Below, in pieces: positions 39,525 to 47,594 of a stretch of 64,000 nucleotides of DNA (positions are counted from its first letter, which is position 1; each line of letters begins with the position of its first letter). A model generated the notes under the pieces. The model was not told the DNA's origin. It searched no databases and saw nothing but the letters and a program-made list of their open reading frames with translations. The position numbers and the translations under genes were made by a program. This stretch comes from CAZGBT01 sp964524025 (GTDB taxonomy: Archaea; Aenigmatarchaeota; Aenigmatarchaeia; CG10238-14; EX4484-224), in contig CAZGBT010000001.1 of NCBI GenBank assembly GCA_964524025.1, forward strand, positions 56,532 to 120,531, given 5' to 3'.

Positions 39525-41642
39525 ATGAAAAAATTGTTTTTATCATTGCTAACCTTTTTGCTAATAGCATTTACTGTCTCTCCTTTTCTAGTCGAAGCAG
39601 GTAGGATTAAAGACGATTTACATTCGATCATTTCAAAACTCTCACCAACGGAGAAAATTTCCGTAATAATTTTATTTTACGAAAAGCCCAAAGCTGCAGA
39701 GATAGATGCGATTAAAGCAGAGGGCGCAAAAATAAAATACATATATTCCATAATAAATGGCATAGCTGCAAAAGTTCCTGTTAACGCCATAGAAAGAATT
39801 GCTGCAATGCCGTTTATTGAATTAATCGAACCTGATTACGAAGTAAAATTGGTTCTTGATGATAGCGTACCTCAAATTAGTGCTGATAAAGTTTGGGATG
39901 CCGGAATAACAGGAAAAGGAGTTGATGTTGCAATTCTTGATACAGGAATACATGATGAGCATCCGGCTTTAGAGGTCTTAAAAGAAGTTGATTTTACAGG
40001 AGAAGGCACAGATGATTTACATGGCCACGGAACTCATGTGGCAGGAATAATAGCTTCTAAAGATTTAACCTATAGGGGTGTTGCATTCAATGCTAATCTT
40101 TTTAACGTAAAGGTTTTGAATAAAAATGGAATAGGCTATGCTTCAGACGTTATTAAAGGCATAGAATGGGCTGTTGAAAATGGAGCAGAAATTTTGAGCA
40201 TGAGTTTTGGAGCAGAAGTTGAACCTTGCGACGGTACAGATGCTATTTCTAGGGCTGTTGATAATGCAGTTAAGAAAGGAGTTGTAGCTGTTGTAGCAGC
40301 TGGCAATAATGGGCCCAATCCAGGAACTATAACCTCGCCCGGCTGTGCAAAAGAAGCTATTACGGTTGGCGCAATCGACGATAACGATAAAGTTCCAAGT
40401 TGGAGTAGTAGGGGGCCTACTGATGATGGAAGAGTTAAACCAGATTTGGTCGCTCCTGGGGTTGGAATAATTTCAACTTGGAAAGACAATTCCTTCAAAT
40501 CCCTTTCTGGAACTAGCATGTCAACACCGCATGTAAGCGGAGTTGTCGCCTTGTTGTTAGAAGTAAAACCAGAGCTTAAGCCTGATGAAATAAAGGAAAT
40601 TCTAAAATTAACTGCAGTTGATTTGGGATATGATGAAAATACACAAGGTGCTGGAAAAGTCGATGCTTATAGAGCATATCTTTACGTTATGAACGTAAGC
40701 GAAGAAATAAAGCCTAGCCCAATTTTTGAAAGAAAATTGCCAGCTGCAGGAATATTGCCAGATTCACCCTTATACGTTTTCAAGAAAATGTTTGAATCAC
40801 TCGATTTATTCTTAACTTTTGACAAAGCAGCGAAGGCAGAAAAGTACCTGAAATATGCAGAACTTAGGTTGGCAGAAGCAAAAGAAATGGTTAATAAAGG
40901 AAAACCTGAGTATGTTGATAAATTACTAGAAGAATATGAAGATAAGTTAGAAAAGGCAAATGAAATAGCAAGAGTTGCACAACAAATTGGAAAAAATGTA
41001 AGTAAAGTTGTTGAGTTGGTTGCTATAGCAACTACTGTGCATTTAGATGTGCTTGAGAATGTTCATGAAAAAGTACCAGAGCAAGCAAAGCCAGCAATAG
41101 AAAGAGCTATGGAATTTTCAAAGAGAGGAAATAGGGAAGCGTTAAATGTTTTGAAAAATGTGTCGCCAGAAAAAGCTGCCGAGCTAAACTTCCTTATTGC
41201 CGAAAAACTGTTAGCAAAAGCAGTGGAAAAAGCTAATAAAGGAGAGGTAGATGATGTTGATGATTTAATGGAAGAATATAGTTTAAGGATAAATGAATCG
41301 AGCGAATTGGTTAAAATAGCTAAAAGTTTAGGAAAGAACGTAACAAACGTTGAAAAGTTAGTTGAAAGAGCTACTTCGATTCACATAAACGTTTTAAAAG
41401 ATGTTTATGAAAAAGTACCTGAACAAGCGAAGGAAGCTATAATAAAAGCGTTAAACGTTTCCACAAAAGGAAAGGAAGTTGCTACTTCGATGTTAAAAGA
41501 AAGAGTTAGGGAGGAATTAGTAGAAGAGCGAATCCTTCCTCCTGAAATGGAGGAAGTGGAAACAGAAATTCCAGTGGAAAGGCAAACTCCTGTAGGAAGC
41601 AGGGAAATACCCACTGGAGGTAGAATACCTGGAAGAAGTTAG
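39525..41642 (+). CDS. Secreted subtilisin-like serine protease with DUF5667-type C-terminal repeats
   Basis: A 705-residue S8 protease. The signal peptide is residues 1-25, then an I9-like propeptide (to about 110). The catalytic triad is complete: Asp139 (VAILDTGIHDEHP), His171 (HGHGTHVAGII), Ser331 (GTSMSTPHVSG), with the oxyanion Asn in VVAAGNNGPN. After residue 400 come two long helical repeats that begin DSPLYVFKKMFESLDLF and include KAEKYLKYAELRLAEAKEM, matching the DUF5667 pattern seen in archaeal and bacterial surface proteins. Both repeat halves share VPEQAK and a KGN/NVSPEKA connector. No membrane anchor is visible. A second subtilase converges on it 119 bases away. Confidence 0.9.
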   Translation: MKKLFLSLLTFLLIAFTVSPFLVEAGRIKDDLHSIISKLSPTEKISVIILFYEKPKAAEIDAIKAEGAKIKYIYSIINGIAAKVPVNAIERIAAMPFIELIEPDYEVKLVLDDSVPQISADKVWDAGITGKGVDVAILDTGIHDEHPALEVLKEVDFTGEGTDDLHGHGTHVAGIIASKDLTYRGVAFNANLFNVKVLNKNGIGYASDVIKGIEWAVENGAEILSMSFGAEVEPCDGTDAISRAVDNAVKKGVVAVVAAGNNGPNPGTITSPGCAKEAITVGAIDDNDKVPSWSSRGPTDDGRVKPDLVAPGVGIISTWKDNSFKSLSGTSMSTPHVSGVVALLLEVKPELKPDEIKEILKLTAVDLGYDENTQGAGKVDAYRAYLYVMNVSEEIKPSPIFERKLPAAGILPDSPLYVFKKMFESLDLFLTFDKAAKAEKYLKYAELRLAEAKEMVNKGKPEYVDKLLEEYEDKLEKANEIARVAQQIGKNVSKVVELVAIATTVHLDVLENVHEKVPEQAKPAIERAMEFSKRGNREALNVLKNVSPEKAAELNFLIAEKLLAKAVEKANKGEVDDVDDLMEEYSLRINESSELVKIAKSLGKNVTNVEKLVERATSIHINVLKDVYEKVPEQAKEAIIKALNVSTKGKEVATSMLKERVREELVEERILPPEMEEVETEIPVERQTPVGSREIPTGGRIPGRS

Positions 41643-41761
41643 AAGAAAATTAATAGCTTCAGCAAAAATATTCTATCTAGCCTTATAGGCTTCTGTTTCC
41701 TTGACAAAGCTGAATTAACTATATTACTCTTGAAAAAACTAAAAAGTAAAAATAAAGCAAA

Positions 41762-42898
41762 TTAACCCAGTGCTTCAAAGGCTTTATCTACTCTTAGTAA
41801 TCCATTTCCTTGTATTGTTGAATTATAACCAAGGTCTTCCGCAGTGCTATCCAATATTTCTCTTATTTCTGTGTTATTGAGAGTATAATCGTAAGCTTTC
41901 AATAGTGTAGCGGCAGCACTTACGTGTGGTGTAGCCATAGATGTTCCAGACATAGTATCGTAACCTCTTGGAACAGTCGAATAAACATCTACACCCGGTG
42001 CTGTAAGTTCTACTTCAGGTCCTCTTGATGACCAGTCTGGAATTTGCTTGTTTTTATCGCATGCAGCTACAGCTATAACCTCTGGATACGCACCTGGGTA
42101 GTCTACATCTTCACCATCGTTACCTGCAGCAGCTACTATTACAATACCCGCTCCATAAGCTCTCTTTACTGCATCGTGTAAGGATGCTGAATAAGAATCA
42201 CTACCCAAACTCATTGAAATTACTTCATTACCGTCGCTTATGGCATCATCTATTCCTGCAATTATGTCGCTTATGAAACATAGACCACCATCGTTACATA
42301 CTTTTTTAATAGCTAATCTTATTTTTGGACCTACTCCAACCATTCCTTCGTTATCCAATGCTGCCGCAGCAATTCCTGCAACGTGAGTACCATGACCGTT
42401 TCTATCTATGCAAGTCCTATAGCCAAAACCTTCGCAAGTTATTATTCTATCCTTAAATTCAGGGTGTGTTATATCTATTCCTGTATCAAGTATCGCTAAC
42501 TCAACTTCTGGATTGTCTCCCATAGTATAGTTATTCCAGATTTCTATCTGGGTATCGTTGTATACCATCCTAACGTTCCATTTTATTTCGTCTTCTTCAG
42601 AGTTGCTTCTGGATGGTGGTGCATAAACTCTATAGACCATGTTTGGTTCGATGTACTTGATGAAAGGTAATCTTTCTATCATCATTTTTCCTATCGGATC
42701 TACAGTAATTTCGATTATTGGAAAGTTTTTATATTCTCTAACAATACTAGCTCCTAGAAACTTTAGCAAAGCTTTTTGCATATCAGTTGGCCTTTCTTTA
42801 AAACCAACCAGATAAGTTCCCTGGTTTGCTATAGTGCTTGTTACTAACATTAAGGAGAGGAGAAGCATCACTGCAAGTCTCATAATTAATTTTTCCAT
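41762..42898 (-). CDS. Secreted subtilisin-like serine protease
   Basis: A 378-residue S8 protease with a signal peptide (residues 1-24), a short propeptide (GTYLVGFKERP to IKYIEPNMVYRV) and an intact catalytic core: LAILDTGIDITHPEF (Asp), NGHGTHVAGIAAA (His), TMSGTSMATPHVSA (Ser) and VAAAGNDGEDVDYPGAYPEVIAV with the oxyanion Asn. Extra cysteines (ITCEGFGYRTC, VCNDGGLC) suggest disulfides stabilising the extracellular enzyme. Its domain order is the same as subtilisin Carlsberg-type enzymes, with no C-terminal extension, unlike its convergent neighbour. Probably both are extracellular peptide scavengers or surface processors. Confidence 0.92.
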   Translation of the reverse strand: MEKLIMRLAVMLLLSLMLVTSTIANQGTYLVGFKERPTDMQKALLKFLGASIVREYKNFPIIEITVDPIGKMMIERLPFIKYIEPNMVYRVYAPPSRSNSEEDEIKWNVRMVYNDTQIEIWNNYTMGDNPEVELAILDTGIDITHPEFKDRIITCEGFGYRTCIDRNGHGTHVAGIAAAALDNEGMVGVGPKIRLAIKKVCNDGGLCFISDIIAGIDDAISDGNEVISMSLGSDSYSASLHDAVKRAYGAGIVIVAAAGNDGEDVDYPGAYPEVIAVAACDKNKQIPDWSSRGPEVELTAPGVDVYSTVPRGYDTMSGTSMATPHVSAAATLLKAYDYTLNNTEIREILDSTAEDLGYNSTIQGNGLLRVDKAFEALG

Positions 42899-43057
42899 TT
42901 TTAATTTTCTTTTTCATAAGCGATAGTAATACACAACAAAATGGTCAGTAAAATGGTAATTTACAAATAAATTATGTTTTCTACTAAACGCTTTAATTTT
43001 GAAAGAATTCTTTTTGCTTTTATCGGCCCCGTTAGAGAGGTATAAATTTCGATGGTA

Positions 43058-43143
43058 CGCCGGGGGCGGGATTTGAACCCGCAAGGGGCATAGCCCCACT
43101 GGCTTAGCAGGCCAGCGCGTTAACCAGGTTCCGCCACCCCGGC
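43058..43143 (-). tRNA. tRNA-Ser (anticodon GCT)
   Basis: A class II tRNA of 86 bases. The acceptor GCCGGGG pairs with CCCCGGC, the anticodon loop CTGCTAA (GCT at 34-36) sits in stem CTGGC/GCCAG, the long variable arm TGGGGCTATGCCCCTT forms a hairpin, and the T arm is GCGGG-TTCAAAT-CCCGC with discriminator G. No CCA is encoded. An AT-rich stretch with ATTAAATTTAATT upstream (minus strand) can serve as its promoter. Confidence 0.96.
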
Positions 43144-43311
43144 ATCAATTAAATTTAATTTCCTTAATAAATCAAATCTTTTTAACCTTGCCATTCTTTA
43201 TATTTTCTAACTTTCTCCCAGTTTTTTAGAAAATTCACGATAGTTTTTGATTTTTCTTCTGAATACAAATTCTTCTCTATTTTTTGCTAACTAATTTTCG
43301 TTTTTTATCAA

Positions 43312-44481
43312 TTATTTCAAATTTGCCTTTTCAAATTCATCGATTAATTCCTCTTCTTTCCTTTTTATCAATAATTTAAACAAAAAGCCTCCCATAATAT
43401 CCTTAAGAATACTTCCTCTTTTTGCTTCTTCCAAAGCTTCTTTTAAGCTTCTTGGCAAAGTTTTAAAATCCTTATTTTCATAAACGTTGCAATTAGCCAA
43501 TGGAGGGGGTTCTATACATTCTTCTACTCCTCTCTTTCCAGCTTCTAGTATAGCAGCTATTGCTAGGTAAGGATTTGCTAGCGGATCTGTAGCTCTAAAT
43601 TCAAACCTATATTCATCGCTTTTTCTATAACTCGGTATTCTAATTAGAGCAGACCTATTCCCAACACCCCAACTTATATAGCAAGGAGCTTCGAATCCAG
43701 GGACAAGTCTTTCATACGAATTTATAGTTTGGTTTGTAGCTAAAGCTATTTCCCTGCAATAATGTAAAACACCACCTATAAAATACCTACCCTCTTTATC
43801 GTGCAGAAAAGAAATAGGTTTTCCATCTTTTTTTAAGCTAAAATGTAAATGCATTCCACTACCATTAAGATTTGGAAATGGCTTAGGTTCAAAAGTAATT
43901 TCTAACCCTTTTTCCTTAAACCAACCTTTGGCAAAGTATTCAAAAAAAGTTATACTGTCAGCAATTTTTAGAGGGTTGTTTTTTCCAAGCGTAATTTCAT
44001 GCTGGTTTGCTCCTACTTCAGCATGCTCAAATTCTATATCATAATCAAGCCTTTCTAATTCGTTTATGAATTCAAGTTTTACCAATTTTATTTCATCTAA
44101 AGGCCAGGGCCTCATATAATTGTCGTTGTGGTTATTTTCGCCAAGAACATAAAATTCTATTTCAACACCAACCTCAGGCTCATAAGGATATTCTTCAAGA
44201 TAATTGCTAAGCAAACTTCTAAAGCATCCTGCATACGTTTCTCCATCTTTGTGAATGGATGATAAGTAAAAGGTTATAGCAAAATTTTTTCTCCTAAAAA
44301 TTTTTCTTGTAGTTGGGTCTGGAATTGCTATCAAATCAGAATCTTCTACAGGAGCAATTCCTAAGGAAGATCCGTCAAAACCAAATCCATTTTTTAACAA
44401 TTTTTCTTCAAGTTTTTGCATAAAAGTTCTTGTTCTTAGTTGCCCTTCTATATCTATTATGCCAACTTCTACAAATCTCAT
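43312..44481 (-). CDS. Glutamine synthetase family protein (GSI-type)
   Basis: A 389-residue GS-fold enzyme. GFGFDGSSLGIAPVEDSDL, EVGVEIEFYVLGEN, EHAEVGANQHEITLG, NGSGMHLHFSLKKDGKP, NRSALIRIPSYRKSD and FEFRATDPLANPYLAIAA match the beta-grasp and catalytic motifs of type I GS, marked by order. It is shorter than ordinary GSI (about 440-470). It may be a true glutamine synthetase or a relative such as a gamma-glutamylpolyamine synthetase; the motifs do not decide. Monocistronic, with an AT-rich palindrome upstream at 44539-44557. Confidence 0.85.
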   Translation of the reverse strand: MRFVEVGIIDIEGQLRTRTFMQKLEEKLLKNGFGFDGSSLGIAPVEDSDLIAIPDPTTRKIFRRKNFAITFYLSSIHKDGETYAGCFRSLLSNYLEEYPYEPEVGVEIEFYVLGENNHNDNYMRPWPLDEIKLVKLEFINELERLDYDIEFEHAEVGANQHEITLGKNNPLKIADSITFFEYFAKGWFKEKGLEITFEPKPFPNLNGSGMHLHFSLKKDGKPISFLHDKEGRYFIGGVLHYCREIALATNQTINSYERLVPGFEAPCYISWGVGNRSALIRIPSYRKSDEYRFEFRATDPLANPYLAIAAILEAGKRGVEECIEPPPLANCNVYENKDFKTLPRSLKEALEEAKRGSILKDIMGGFLFKLLIKRKEEELIDEFEKANLK

Positions 44482-44538
44482 ATTCTTCTAAAAGGCTGCA
44501 CGCTTATTAAATATTTTTAGAATTTGCTGAATAACTGT

Positions 44539-44557
44539 CAAATTTTTTTAAAATTTG
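44539..44557. promoter_or_regulatory. AT-rich palindrome between the GS-family gene and the deoxyribosyltransferase-like gene
   Basis: CAAATTTTTTTAAAATTTG is an inverted repeat with 8-base arms and a 3-base centre. It lies 58 bases before the leftward GS-family start and 37 bases before the rightward start at 44594, so it could be an operator for either promoter. AT-rich palindromes arise easily by chance in such sequence, so support is modest. Confidence 0.3.
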
Positions 44558-44593
44558 TAGACAAACGTTAAGTAGTTAAGCATTTAAAATTTT

Positions 44594-45136
44594 ATGATAA
44601 CTACTTATATGCCTTCGATGTATTGGGCTGGCCCACGCTGCTTTTCGAGTTCGTTAAGGTGGTACGATTTAAGAGTTATAAGACATCTTGAAAAAATGGG
44701 CTGGAAAGTTTACTATCCTCTTCTTCTAGTAAAAGAGGAAATCGATAAAAATCCTGGAGCAAAGCTTTTAGGAAGATACGGACTTATAAGGACAACATGC
44801 TTAGGATACATAGAGAAAGCTGATATAATCGTGGCATACGTTGGCTTATTTTGGGATACAGGAACTGCTCATGAACTAGAGTATGCAGTTCAGCTTGGCA
44901 AACCAATCTTAATGTGGTCGGATTCCTCAGTTTATATGGTTGAGACTTTGGGTAGAAATTTAGAAACTAGCAATCCAAACGAAATGTTTTGTAAAGCATT
45001 GCCATTAAATGCTATGAGCGTTGTTTGTGATAGATTTGTTGAAGTTAGCGAGTTGTATAACGAAGGGATTTCTCCAGAAGAATTGGCAAAACTAATCGAT
45101 AGGAATGCAAGAGAAATTTTAAAAAATAAAAAGTAG
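44594..45136 (+). CDS. Nucleoside 2-deoxyribosyltransferase-like protein
   Basis: A 180-residue protein of the nucleoside 2-deoxyribosyltransferase/DNPH1-like fold. The central sequence KADIIVAYVGLFWDTGTAHELEYAVQLGKPILMW has the diagnostic D-x-G-x-x-x-E arrangement and the GKP strand, marked near residues 77-110. MITTYMPSMYWAGPRCFSSS at the start is the first beta-strand with the phosphate-binding loop. Family members hydrolyse or swap bases on deoxynucleosides; others act as nucleotide sensors. It is convergent with the Hsp20 gene (1-base gap). Substrate not determined. Confidence 0.75.
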   Translation: MITTYMPSMYWAGPRCFSSSLRWYDLRVIRHLEKMGWKVYYPLLLVKEEIDKNPGAKLLGRYGLIRTTCLGYIEKADIIVAYVGLFWDTGTAHELEYAVQLGKPILMWSDSSVYMVETLGRNLETSNPNEMFCKALPLNAMSVVCDRFVEVSELYNEGISPEELAKLIDRNAREILKNKK

Positions 45137-45137
45137 G

Positions 45138-45572
45138 CTACTCTATCTCTATCTCTTTTCCTTTCTTCTCTTTTTTAGGTAGTTTTATTATTAGAACTCC
45201 ATTCTTCATTTCTGCCTTAGCGTTTTCATAATCTACTGGGCAAGGTAAAGTAAAGTATCTCCTGAATTTTCCAAACCTTCTCTCTGCTCTGATAAACCTC
45301 TCTCCTTTTTCAATTTCCTTTTCTTTCTTCTCTGCCTCTATTTCGATTGCATTTTCAGTTGCTCTTATCCTTATTTCGCTTTTATCAAATCCTGGCAAAT
45401 CTGCTCTTATTATTATGAAGTCTTCTGTTTCAGAGACATCAATTGGAAAATGTAGGAATCTTGCTGTTACAGGTTCTATCAATTCCTCTTCTACAGGTTC
45501 CCAGAACCTTCTCATTAGCCTATGAATTCTTCTATGCAACCTCTCTATTTCCTCTATAGGATCCCATATCAT
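45138..45572 (-). CDS. hsp20: Small heat-shock protein (Hsp20/alpha-crystallin)
   Basis: A 144-residue ATP-independent chaperone. The alpha-crystallin domain spans about residues 42-135: FPIDVSETEDFIIIRADLPGFDKSEI, then EGERFIRAERRFGKFRRYFTLP and the conserved AEMKNGVLIIKLPKKEK at the end, marked by position. The short N-terminal arm (IEEIERLHRRIHRLMRRF) is amphipathic. The ending KKGKEIEIE carries an I-x-I type motif for oligomer contacts. It is divergent from an Lrp gene across 34 bases, so the two promoters overlap and may be co-regulated. Confidence 0.93.
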   Translation of the reverse strand: MIWDPIEEIERLHRRIHRLMRRFWEPVEEELIEPVTARFLHFPIDVSETEDFIIIRADLPGFDKSEIRIRATENAIEIEAEKKEKEIEKGERFIRAERRFGKFRRYFTLPCPVDYENAKAEMKNGVLIIKLPKKEKKGKEIEIE

Positions 45573-45606
45573 GTTCTCTAATAAAATTTTTAACCATTTT
45601 TAAATT
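45573..45606. promoter_or_regulatory. 34-base divergent promoter of hsp20 and lrp
   Basis: Only 34 bases separate the start codons of hsp20 and the lrp gene. They hold AATAAAATTTTTAACCATTT, which can serve as a TATA-like element in either direction. Both transcripts must be leaderless or nearly so. Occupancy at one promoter should block the other. Confidence 0.45.
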
Positions 45607-46050
45607 ATGAAAGTAGATAAGCTTGACTTAAAAATACTTAAGCTTTTATCAAAAAATTGCAAAAGGTCTTTTCGCAGCATAGCTAAGGAGCTTGGTGTAT
45701 CAACAGCTACAGTTATATCTAGAATAGAAAGGATGAGGAAAGAAGGTATTATAAAAGGATATACTGTGCTGCTTGATCATGAAAAATTGGGATATCAGCT
45801 TACAGTAGCAATAGAAATAACAATTTCTAAAGGAAAGTTGATAGAAGTTGAAAAGAAAATAGCAAAATTTCCTAATGTGCTTTGCGTTTACGATATAACG
45901 GGCTTAACTGATACGCTTGTGATAGCAAAGTTTAAAACTAGAAAAGAACTTAACGATTTCGTTAAAATGCTTTTGGCAATGCCATATGTAGAAAGAACTA
46001 ATACGCATTTAGTTTTGAACACGATAAAGGAGGATTTTAGGCTTATATAA
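45607..46050 (+). CDS. Lrp/AsnC family transcriptional regulator (second copy)
   Basis: A 147-residue feast/famine regulator: helix-turn-helix at residues 5-50 (KLDLKILKLLSKN, SFRSIAKELGVSTATVISRIERM) and RAM domain from about 60 (LTVAIEITISKGKL, NVLCVYDITGLTDTLVIAKFK). It lacks the RAM-domain insertion found in the homologue at 14748. Divergent from hsp20 with a shared 34-base promoter. Its TAA ends one base before the stop of the convergent iron-sulfur gene once the assembly gap is collapsed. Target genes are unknown; a link to stress or the nearby iron-sulfur operon is conceivable. Confidence 0.9.
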   Translation: MKVDKLDLKILKLLSKNCKRSFRSIAKELGVSTATVISRIERMRKEGIIKGYTVLLDHEKLGYQLTVAIEITISKGKLIEVEKKIAKFPNVLCVYDITGLTDTLVIAKFKTRKELNDFVKMLLAMPYVERTNTHLVLNTIKEDFRLI

Positions 46051-46931
46051 CTAGTAAATAGATTCAATAACAAACTCAGACAATTCCTTAACTTCTATTT
46101 TCTTGCTATTTCTCTTAAGATGTAAATAGNNNNNNNNNNNNNNNNNNNNNNNNNNNNNNNNNNNNNNNNNNNNNNNNNNNNNNNNNNNNNNNNNNNNNNN
46201 NNNNNNNNNNNNNNNNNNNNNNNNNNNNNCTCAGACAATTCCTTAACTTCTATTTTCTTGCTATTTCTCTTAAGATGTAAATAGCATAAAGGGCATGCTG
46301 TGACTAGAATTTTTGCTTTAGTTTTTAAGGCTTGTTCTATCCTTTCTTTCGCTATAGAATTTGCGATTTCAGGAAAGTTTGATTGCAGACCTCCGCCAGC
46401 TCCGCAACAAAGAGAATGCTCTTTATTCATCTCCATCTCTTTTATTTCACATCCAATTTTTCTTAAAATTTCTCTGGGTTCTTCATAAACGTTACAATAC
46501 CTTCCTAAATAGCATGGGTCATGAAAAGTTACAGTTCTTTCTATTTCTCTTATTTTTAGCTTTCCTTCAGAAATAGCATCTTTAATAACTTGGGTTACAT
46601 GCCTAACTTCTATATCCCAATTTTCTACAAATTTTGGATAATCTTGAGAAAAAGTTTTGAAGCATGCCGGGCATGGTGTTATTATTTCCTTAACTCTATG
46701 CTGCTTGAAAATCTTAAAATTTTTATTAGCTAAAGATTTTGCTGTTTCCGTTAGACCTGCATTAATCAACGGAGAACCGCAGCAGACTTCTATTTCAGAA
46801 AGCTGAATAAAATCTATTCCACATTTTCTAAGTATTCTCTTATAGTTTTCGTTTATATCTTTGGCTACAAATTTCATTAAGCAACCTGGATAATAAAGGA
46901 CGTTTTTGAAAATTTTCTCAAACCATTTCAT
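46051..46931 (-). CDS. CCG-domain iron-sulfur protein (LutA/HdrB/GlpC-type), interrupted by an assembly gap
   Basis: A two-CCG-domain iron-sulfur protein. The first has VLYYPGCLMKFV and EVCCGSPLINAG, the second TFHDPCYLGRYCNVYEEP, EHSLCCGAGGG and VTACPLCYLHLKR. The gene runs into a 100-N gap at 46130-46229 flanked by an exact 55-base repeat. When the repeat is collapsed, the frame continues ELSEFVIESIY and ends with TAG at 46051-46053, giving 241 residues, the normal LutA size (about 240). The uncollapsed sequence produces a false C-terminus. It is coupled by ATGA to the CcdA-like gene. In LutABC it oxidises lactate together with LutB; here the partner is the LutB-like gene two positions upstream. 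Confidence 0.8.
46075..46284. repeat. Assembly gap (100 N) flanked by an exact 55-base duplication
   Basis: Bases 46075-46129 and 46230-46284 are identical, with 100 N at 46130-46229. The length and layout match the first gap (575-784). The gap lies inside the 3' end of the CCG-domain gene. Removing one copy and the N run restores a single clean stop codon one base after the convergent lrp stop, which is good evidence that no sequence is missing. Confidence 0.92.
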
Positions 46932-47593
46932 ATTATTCCAAAAAGCATTAAGATGCTAATTAAAATAACTACTGAATTTGATGCTAGTTTCATGAGTTTG
47001 CTAAGCTTTTTCCTTTTTCTTTCTACTTCTTCAACCTTTTTCAATCCAAAACAAAGCAGCAAGGCGATAACTATTGATGGAAGTATAAAGAAAACGTTGT
47101 AAAGGAGTATTAGAAAAATTTTTGAAATTCCTTTAAAGCCTGCTATTAAATTTAAGTATAAAATTGGAAACCCTCCAGCACAAGGTATTTCAACTAAGCT
47201 AACAAAACTTCCTAATAAAAACGAAGAAGAGATAGTTGCACTTTTGGCTAAACTCTCTACGATTCCTCTGGTTTTTCTAATTTTAAGTTGAAAACCTAAA
47301 GCTGCTGCTAATAAATTAAAAATTGCTATTATAAGCAATATAAGGGCTGTTAAACTCTTTATGAGATTTGCAAATCCTGAAACAATAATCAAGTTTAGAA
47401 AACCCAGCATGAATAGAAAATAGATAAGAAAAGTCCCTGAAATATAACTAAACGCAGCCATTAAGCATCTTTTTTTAGAAGCTATTGCGAGTAAATAAGC
47501 AATTAAGAAAGTTAGGACTGAAAGCGTGCACGGATTTAAACTTCCATCCATAAGTGCAAGGCTTATTCCAATAGCGATGATTTTCGAATCCAT
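46928..47593 (-). CDS. CcdA-like thiol-disulfide membrane transporter
   Basis: A 221-residue integral membrane protein with six hydrophobic helices. SLNPCTLSVLTFLIAY (Cys22) and VEIPCAGGFPILYL (Cys near 138) lie in the first and fourth helices and form the two-cysteine redox pair of CcdA/DsbD-like proteins. It would carry reducing equivalents across the membrane. It is embedded between the LutB-like and LutA-like genes, overlapping the latter by ATGA (4 bases) and following the former by 1 base. This suggests that the three form one redox unit, although CcdA is not a usual member of lut operons. Confidence 0.82.
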   Translation of the reverse strand: MDSKIIAIGISLALMDGSLNPCTLSVLTFLIAYLLAIASKKRCLMAAFSYISGTFLIYFLFMLGFLNLIIVSGFANLIKSLTALILLIIAIFNLLAAALGFQLKIRKTRGIVESLAKSATISSSFLLGSFVSLVEIPCAGGFPILYLNLIAGFKGISKIFLILLYNVFFILPSIVIALLLCFGLKKVEEVERKRKKLSKLMKLASNSVVILISILMLFGII

Positions 47594-47594
47594 A

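Noticed and set aside
42914..43099. Minus-strand open frame of 61 codons at tRNA-Ser
   Set aside because: It begins within tRNA-Ser, and the remaining peptide is AT-rich low-quality sequence.
46095..46283. C-terminal end of the CCG-domain gene as read through the N run
   Set aside because: It is produced by reading 100 N and the second copy of the repeat in another frame. The collapsed sequence gives a better end at 46051.
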